From NCBI GenBank assembly GCA_008638375.1, contig CM018048.1, forward strand, positions 682,001-746,000: a stretch of DNA of 64,000 nt. Direction: 5' to 3'. The position numbers and the translations under genes were made by a program. Within the stretch, counting starts at the first letter, position 1. Each line of letters starts with the position of its first letter. The notes beneath the pieces were generated by a model. The model did not search any database. It saw only the letters and a list, made by a program, of their open reading frames with translations, and was not told the origin of the DNA. Of this stretch, positions 56,832 to 64,000 are shown piece after piece. Source of the DNA: Nyssa sinensis (taxonomy: Eukaryota > Streptophyta > Magnoliopsida > Cornales > Nyssaceae).

Positions 56832-59767
56832 GATACGCCTTAATTAAACAGTGGCCCAATATCACGATACATGTCCATTATGCTCTGGATCATGATATTG
56901 GCTTAAATTGTTAGCTCTTGACCCAATCATATACAATGACCGATATAAAGGGGATTAGGTGAGAGTGTTATGTGACGATGTCTTACAAATTTTTCATGAA
57001 TCATGAGAATTAACTTCTTCACAAATTTAAGAAATTTGAGAAGTCTGTGAGATACCGTCACACAATAACGTAGCGTGACGGTCTCATCTAATAATTATTG
57101 GCCACGGCCTCCCAAAAAAAAAAAAAAATTTAAACATTTGATAGTTTATCCTTTTTTTATATAAAAAATTTTTAACAAAGTATAAATTGCCCCCCTGGTC
57201 ATATATATATATATATATATTTGTTCTTTTGAGACTTTAAGCTCACATATTACCTTTAACACCATCGGGACCTTTTCTTTCTCCACCAAAAAATGCAATT
57301 GATTACACGGAATGGCACCCTTGTCTTCCTTTTCAATGAGACTAGCGTACTGAAGAAAGTAATAATTGCAATAAAGTTCATAACCGACAGGCAGATGCAC
57401 TTTTTGATGTTCAAGAGAAAAAAAAGTTGGCGTGCACTTGAAACTCAATTACAGAGCTATAATTGCATTAAGATCCCACTGTTGTTTTGGACATGGGTGC
57501 CATATGTTGACACTTGACAGGGAGAAATGTCTTCACACTACCTAGCAGCCTTAACTTCTACAAAGTGTCCTACACATCTGAAGCTTTTTCTTTGGGCTTT
57601 ATTATTTTACCATATGCGGTACTAGATATGTGGTCATCCAATTGCTTGGCTTGTGAAACAGATGACATGGAGAGAAAAGAAAAAAAACAGAAAATTTAAA
57701 ACTGAAGAGAAAAGAGGAGAGTAGAAAAAAAAATATTAATCTTTATCTTATTTGATAGTTCAGAAGAGAAAAAAAAAATTATTATTTCTTATTTGAATGA
57801 TTAGTTGAGAGAGAAAAGAAAAAAAAGTATACAAAATAATTTGACAGTTATACATTTTTTTCTTTATGTTTAGATTTTTTAATTCTTTAATTTATGGAAT
57901 ACTTTTGGTATTTCAAAAAATTTGTTAATTACATTTTCTTTTCTCTCAAAATATCTCCACTTTGGGAGAGATTGGAGAAGAGAGTTAAAACTTTTAAACT
58001 ATCTCTCATATTTTCTAAATCTTTTTTTTTTCTCCATTAAAAATTTCTAAACGAGAAATTTAAGTATTTCTCCACCATAATCTTTTCTTCTATTTTCAAA
58101 TTTCTCCATCCAATCGAACTGTAAAGCTCGTTGGAAAAGATGCATGGAGAAAAAGGAGGTATATACTTACGAATGTATTGTATGAAACATACATTTCAAC
58201 GAGGGTTCATCACTCATGGTTACATGGTAAGATCCACTTGTTGGTCCTATTTTTGTTAGAGAAGTGAGACAGGTAGAATTACTTTATGAAATGTGGAACA
58301 TCTATCATTGCTCATCTGGATGGAGAAAGGGGGCTGGCAAGGTCTGCGGTGCAAGATTTTGAAATTTATTTTATATATATACATGTTTTTGAACATTTCA
58401 ATAATTTTTTTTAACTAGGAGCTCCTCTAAGTAAAACATTATCAGTCGGCCTTTGATGGCTCGGGTGCTATTTGGAGTCATGCCAACAAATAGATGACAT
58501 GCCAATGTCAGATTAAACAAAATGGGTTGCACACTAAATGAAGTGGGCTTCAATTCTTTGGATCATTACTATTGTGGATCATGGCAACAAACATATGACA
58601 TTCCAATGTCTGGGTTTGCAGCTTTGTAATTTCAAATGGCAAGAATGTTCGTGGTCTTACATAGATAACAGCCTCAACCTCTATTTTACAACAGCTCTAT
58701 CGGAATATAAACTCCAGGTATCACCAGAGTTGCCCCCAAATAAAAAAGAAAGCAGTGCTAAGGGATTAAACTCCAAACGAAACTCATTCTCTTTTCTTAC
58801 ATTCACCAAGCGATTAGAACACTCAAAAAGGATCAAAACCAATAATTTAAAACATATTTCTAATTGAAGTATTGTAATAGAAAAGTAATCAGATGGACGA
58901 AGCAGATTTAATATGGTGATCAGTTCACGTTCCATCGGCTCTTGGCACAATAACAAAATTGTTCCATCCGTCATGTGTTCGAGTCGAAAAAAAAATTATG
59001 TTGTTCACAAAAATAAGATTTCATATATTTAACTATTTTTAAATCACAACTAGTCCTTTTTATCTATTTATGTTTCATGACAGAGATCCAAGTTTAAAAC
59101 GCCACTTCATTATTTTATGGATTAATTAAATTTAAATAAGAAGTATTTTTCTACTCAGCCGCTTATTTGGCAAGAAAAGCATTAGAATGGCAATTAGTTT
59201 TGGGAGTTTTAAGATTAGTCATATTTTTTTCAGTGATTTTTAAGGAAATGTATCAATTTGGTCAAAATCTCAGTTTTATCATGAACATCTTATGTATTCT
59301 TGGGCCTTATTTGTGAACAATTATTCAGTGCTTTGGGACAATATTTTTTTTGGAATAAATTATTTCACGAGTCTAGTAGGGCCGATACATGGTGTGATGA
59401 TCTCTGTTACTTTAATATTTTATGAAGTACATATGGAATCACACTATATTGTTAAAATTATTAAAGCCATTACATGTTTTAAATTTTCTTATGAAAACAT
59501 ATTGAAGCCAATACATACGGGGAGGGATTCTTATGAAAATTTAACAAATTTTAGGAGAGCGAATCCTTAATTTTAATTTTTTTTTTAGTAAATTATAATA
59601 TAAAAGTTATTATTTTTTAAATATATCATAATAATGCTATGATATATTTGGTAAGTTGTATTAAAGAATTGAGCAATGCTTTGTTGATTAAAAGATTTTA
59701 CCTAAAAAATTTATATAGATGAGTTGGCTATGTTGTATTGGTTTTCTATCACATATATATCACATCA
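56832..59767. other. Possible 3' LTR, then unassigned spacer
   Basis: Probably opens with the LTR of the left gypsy element (to an unknown point near 57100, where an A run lies). Beyond that are (TA)n at 57200-57220, an exon-like frame at 57240-57440, purine-rich tracts at 57660-58110, and a loose 100-bp-spaced repeat of CATGnCAACAAAnAnATGACAT near 58480 and 58581. No gene established. Confidence 0.45.
57255..57448 (-). other. Exon-like open frame, unknown
   Basis: Minus-strand frame including HLPVGYELYCNYYFLQYASL and EDKGAIPCNQLHFLVEKEK with balanced, protein-like composition, then VLK|GTAATATG, a plausible donor at about 57253. I do not recognise the family. It may be an exon or a pseudogene scrap. 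Confidence 0.3.
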
Positions 59768-60304
59768 TGTTGTGATATAGAATTGATCTACTACAAAAGG
59801 ACAGACCAATCCCAGCACGACACGTGTGTGGAGCACCTATGCATACAGACCAAAGAGAGCTCTTCTATCCAGAACAGATGGGCACATAGGGTTCAGAGTT
59901 TCTTTGCTCGGAACGTCGCAACATCTCTAGTCTTTTCTTCAGAGCAGGAAAAATTGGGCATGCATATAGAGGGGTCCCGAGCTGATCATCGCCTTACATA
60001 CCCTTCCGACCAGGAAACAGAGTTCTATATGGTAACTGCTATTCTCGGATATCATCAAATCCCTATCCTTGCGATTCCAAATCCTAATCAACTTAGGAGA
60101 TTCGCAGCCTATAAATAAAACCCTAAGGTGCGCTTTTCAATTACACTCACTTAGTTAGTTTTAATTATAGTATTTCTTTTAATTTTTGCTAACTTTATCA
60201 TCGGAGCGGCTACCATCGAAGCCAACCCGGTGGCTCTGTGATCCTTTTTTGAGTTCTTTACAGAGGACGAAGAGCAGAAGTCCCATTGATAAGAAAGTGC
60301 AACA
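59768..60304 (+). mobile_element. 5' LTR of the right gypsy element
   Basis: Begins TGTTGTGATATAG and ends AAAGTGCAACA (TGTTG/CAACA symmetry). A TATA-like CCTATAAATAAAACCC lies at 60108-60123, with the leader following. A primer site follows 6 bp after its end. Left boundary chosen by terminal symmetry; the target duplication cannot be checked because the 3' LTR is outside the window. Confidence 0.7.
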
Positions 60305-60310
60305 TTAGTT

Positions 60311-60328
60311 TGGCGCCATCTGTGGGAA
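60311..60328 (+). other. Primer binding site
   Basis: TGGCGCCATCTGTGGGAA directly follows the LTR. TGGCGCC(A/G)TCTGTGGG is the usual primer site of plant Tat-lineage gypsy elements (tRNA-primed minus strand). Confidence 0.8.
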
Positions 60329-60401
60329 ACAAAAATCGTTTCTTGCTAACTTTCTTCTCTGATAGCGATAAATTTTTTGTCCTTTTCCTCTAAAAAGACA
60401 A

Positions 60402-62440
60402 TGACTCCCAATATTCGTCCAAGAAAAAGTTCTCAAAACTCTCGAAACTAGCCTCTTGCTAGAAGAGGAAGGGGGCAAACATCTAATCCCTTACAGCAAC
60501 AGCTCGATCGGATACAACGCTAGTCCGATCAGATGCAAGAATAGCTCATCGCCATGTCCCAAGCCCTAACGTCGTTAGCCCAGAATCAGTAAAACAATCC
60601 TACTCATCCTCCTACCAACGTTGCTAATGGAGGGGCTCAGCCTCCTACTACCACAATAGGCAGAAGACCTCCCAATGAGGAGGCCCCCAACATGCAGTCG
60701 ATACACCCCCATGGTATCACTCACATAGGGGGTGATCCCCAGCAATCGACCGTAGTGGCAAGAGGGATGCTTGCTTTTTATCCTGCTGTCCATTATCAAA
60801 GCAGGACAAGGATCCCAACTTCGGCAGCCTCGGGGGCCAATCTAATGCCACCTGAGTTTCAGCCTCCATCGGTACCAGTCCCCCCAGTCCAAGGAGGGTA
60901 ACGTCCCCCTTGCCATTATTGGACAAAATCATCCCCTGCATATAGGGACTGAGGCTACAGGATAAGGCCAACAACGGGACCTAAATCCTGCGACTAGTTC
61001 TGCCTAGAGTTCCTCAAAGGACGGAAGAGATAGCGGACTCCATAGAACAAACCGTCTTCACCAGAGGGACCCACGCCCCTCTAGAGCAGGATGAACTGGG
61101 AAAGATGCTTGAGAGGTTCGCCACGCCGTTCATTCCTGCCATAATGGCGAAAGAGTGGCCAAAAAAATTTGTTGTCCCGAAGTTCACCCTTTATGACGGG
61201 GTTAGAAGACCTTGGGGACCACCTCTCCCACTATTAACACATAATGGCTTTACATGGGGCTACTGACTCCTTCATGTATAAAACCTTTGTAATCAGTCCT
61301 CAAAGGCACTGCTCTGAAGTGGTTCCACAACCTTCCTCAAGAGTCGATCACCAACTTTTACGAGCTCAGTAGACAGTTTCTTGATCGATTCTTGACCAAT
61401 AGGAAGTTAAGAAAGGGGCTAGAATTCTTGCTAACTATAAAGTAGTCCAAGGGCAAGTCGCTTTAGGGAGTACATTGCTCGCTTCAATACTGAGCTCACG
61501 AAGATAACAGACTGTAGCCCAAGCTTCCTGGTAGCCTGCTTTCACCTCTGGCCTAGGGCTTGGGCGCTTTCAGAATTCTTCGACAAAGAATCCTCCCGTT
61601 GACATGGCAGCGCTTATGGAGCTGGCACGAAAGTACATAAACCTGGATGACACAAAGATATCTTTTCGAAAGGCTAAAGAGTAGGCTTAGAAGGATGATC
61701 ACACCCAGAAGAGGGACTTTAACGCAACTAAAAAGAGGGTCAAAAGTCGTGACAAGAGGACGGCACCCAGAACCCAGAATAATCTTAATTCTAGGAGATA
61801 CGGTACTTTCACCCATCTAAATGCCTCCCTCACTCACATACTTCGGTAGGTATAAACCTGTGAGGGTCTAAGGTGGCCAGAGCCGGTGAAAAGCAATCTC
61901 GATACTATGGACCAGAACAAGTACTGTGATTTTCACAAAGATCACGGGCATACCACTAACGAATGCGGAGCCCTTAAGCAGGAGATTGAGCAACTCGTCA
62001 GACGAGGGCAGCTGCGGGAGTTTGTCCTACAGGACGGGAGGCAGAACTCGCATAATGACAGGCCGCAACAAAGAAGGCAAGAGCAAAGGCCTGAATAGAG
62101 GGAGGCCCAAATGAGCAGCTGCAACAGAACAATCAGGTCATCTTTGTCTTCCATGCAGACAACTCGATGACGGGAATGTCCAACTATGCCAGAAAGCTGT
62201 ATGCTAGGAAGGCAAAGGCAGCACCTAACGTCCTCTAGATCTCTACCATTGAGAAGAGGTTGAAGTCGGGCATCACAAATCCAGTTCTCAGAGCTGGATC
62301 TTGTAGGGGTGCAGTGTCCTCATAGTGGCGCCCTCGTCATCTCGCTCAAAATTGTGAATTTTGAGATCAAGAGGGTCTTGGTGGACACGGAGAGTTCCAC
62401 CAATGTGCTATTCTATGAGCCTCTCAAGCATATGAAGCTC
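60402..62440 (+). pseudogene. Gypsy gag-protease region, degraded
   Basis: Starts ATG ACT CCC at 60402 but meets a stop within 20 codons. Later pieces in shifting frames: AKEWPKKFVVPKFTLYDG (gag core), LREYIARF/FREYIARFN, and a gag zinc-knuckle region CDFHKDHGHTTNEC at 61925-61970. Then FHADNSMTGMSNYARKLYA and the protease VLVDTESSTNVLFY near 62375-62415, where the catalytic DTG/DxG triad reads DTE. Frameshifts and stops throughout. Confidence 0.8.
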
Positions 62441-62978
62441 AACCCTAGTGACTATCAAGGCTACCACTGCTGTAATGGCGGGATTTGATGGGAACCTCAG
62501 CACCTCGCTGGGCAAAACAAACCTCCCAACCACAACAAGAGAAGGGGACGGACAAAAGACATTGATCTCTGAATACATGGTCCTGGACTCCAAGGCTCCC
62601 TACAACGTCATCAGTGGAAGACCTTGGCTTCATCAAATGGGAATGGTCACTTCGACCCTTCATCAATGCCTAAAGTATATTCAGAACAACAAGGTCTACT
62701 CCATCAGGGGCTGCCAGTCCAACCGCCCGAGAATGTCACGCTCTCGCGATGAAGGAAAAAGTCCCCAAATAGTAATCATAGAATCCTCGTGATGCTCCTT
62801 CCTGACCTTTATGGGATGGAGGAGTGCCCCTCCGAAATTGACGAGCCACTGTGCTCCAAGGGAAGGGACAACATGGCCAAGCCAATGGAAGAACCTGCTA
62901 AGGTACTCATCAGCTCTGAAGGGGAAGGATGGTATTTGCAGATTGGTTCGGATCTATCCCCTTCCGAGCTAGCAGTAG

Positions 62979-64000
62979 ATGGTTGAATTCTTGAAGAATA
63001 ACCTATCGGTATTCGGGTGGGAGACCAAGGATATGGAAGGGATAGACCCCAACCTTATCTCCCACAAGTTGGTAACAGATCCAGATCACCTTTCTATAAG
63101 GCAAAGAGGAGGACTTTCGCCCCTAAACGCCACAAGATTATTAACGATGAAGTTCAGAGGCTACTAGACGCTAGAATGAAAAAAGAGGTATTCTATCCAG
63201 AAAGAATACCTTTTTTTATCATTGATAGAAAGAAGAACGGTAAATGGAGGGTTTGCGTTGACCCTACAGATATCAACAAAGTCTGTCCCAAAAGACAGCT
63301 TTCCTCTCCCAAGGATTAATCAGCTAGTTGACGCAACCGCAGGACATGAACTCATAAGCTTCATGGATTCATACTCTGGGTACAATCAGATTCAAATGTA
63401 CCCCCCAGACCAAGAAAAGACAGCTTTCATATCCGAACGAGGTCTCTATTGTTATAGAGTAATGTCGTTCGGTTTAAAGAACGCTAGAGCCACATATCAA
63501 CGTCTGGTAAACAAAATGTTTGGCCCCCTAATTGGCGATACGATGGAGGTCTATATAAATGACTTGCTAGTCAAGAGCTTACAAAAGAATGACCACATCA
63601 AGCATCTGAGCTAAACATTTAACATCCTGAGGCAGCACAGGATGAAGCTGAACCCCTTAAAATGTACTTTCAGGAAATTCTTAGGTTTTCTGGTCTCTCA
63701 AAGGGGAATTGAGGCAAACCCCTCGCAGATAAAAGCTCTAATTGAACTAGAGTCACCGAAAACCAAGAAAGATATTCAAGGCCTAAACGGAAGGATTACG
63801 GCCCTGAATCGATTCATCTCCAAGTCTACCGATTGATGCCTTCCATTCTTCAGAGCCTTAAGGGGGAGTAAGGTCTTAGAATGGACCCCTGAATGCAAAA
63901 AAGGCTTTCAAGAGTTGAAGCAGTACCTGGTTTCCCTCGAGCTTTTTTTAAAGCCAGTCTAGGAAGAAAAACTGTTTCTAGACCTAGCAGTTTCAGAAAA
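62979..64000 (+). pseudogene. Gypsy (Tat-like) reverse transcriptase, runs off the edge
   Basis: Shows KKNGKWRVCVDPTDINKVCP, then after a one-base frame change near 63290 PLPRINQLVDATAGHEL, FMDSYSGYNQIQM, KTAFISERGLYCYRVMSFGL, ATYQRLVNKMF, and the active site as YINDLLVKS (63552-63578), where the family has YxDD: the first Asp of the pair is Asn (codon 63558-63560). After a stop at 63612-63614 it continues with LNPLKCTF, FLGFLVSQRGIEANP and the RNase H connection. Probably inactive. Confidence 0.92.

Larger units (their letters stand above)
59768..64000 (+). mobile_element. Tat-lineage Ty3/gypsy retrotransposon, 5' part
   Basis: Order LTR, primer site, gag, protease, RT is that of a gypsy element, cut by the right window edge. 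Same lineage as the left remnant (50691-56831), but the two LTR edges seen do not look alike, so they are separate insertions. Confidence 0.88.

Noticed and set aside
58681..58974. Open frames on both strands
   Set aside because: No family motif, and frames end without splice signals.

Overview
This window is nuclear DNA from a flowering plant, most likely a eudicot. It is AT-rich and intron-rich, with GT-AG introns, plant-only gene families and dense plant transposon debris. Three protein genes are supported, all on the minus strand. (1) 1249-1506 is the first coding exon of a mitochondrial GPX6-type glutathione peroxidase; the rest lies beyond the left edge or is lost, and a Ty1/copia 3' end sits at 2-792 just downstream. 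(2) 3211-10541 is a complete five-exon AT-hook nuclear protein gene (AHL, 340 residues) with a 4.67-kb third intron carrying a LINE fragment. (3) 20526-31025 is a complete 15-coding-exon GSH1 gene for plastid glutamate-cysteine ligase (526 residues), with a 5'UTR intron. A tRNA-Cys(GCA) gene lies at 16401-16472 on the minus strand. All exon junctions were read by hand and both complete coding sequences sum to whole codons.

The two outer genes act in one pathway: GSH1 makes gamma-glutamylcysteine, the first step to glutathione, and GPX6-type enzymes reduce peroxides in a thiol-dependent way. Their 19-kb spacing may be chance.

From about 32 kb rightwards I find no host gene. 32457-37687 is a decayed PIF/Harbinger DNA transposon (TTA target duplications, terminal inverted repeats, broken transposase, antisense ORF1). 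Its ORF1 is split by a 1.25-kb solo LTR, and a second copy of that LTR lies just outside at 37784-39032. 39-50.7 kb is AT-rich with foldback MITEs, including a 539-bp Mutator-like one with a perfect 9-bp duplication, plus SSRs. 50.7-56.9 kb is the 3' half of a Tat-lineage Ty3/gypsy element whose RNase H/integrase is split by two further insertions, each with a perfect 5-bp duplication, followed by an antisense accessory-ORF remnant. 59768 to the right edge is a second Tat-like element (5' LTR, primer site, gag, protease, reverse transcriptase) with damaged catalytic motifs.

I see no clearly new biological system. The most interesting points are the nested transposon stratigraphy, the two-start GPX exon, the unpaired redox cysteine in GSH1, and a UTR-like block inside the Harbinger arm.
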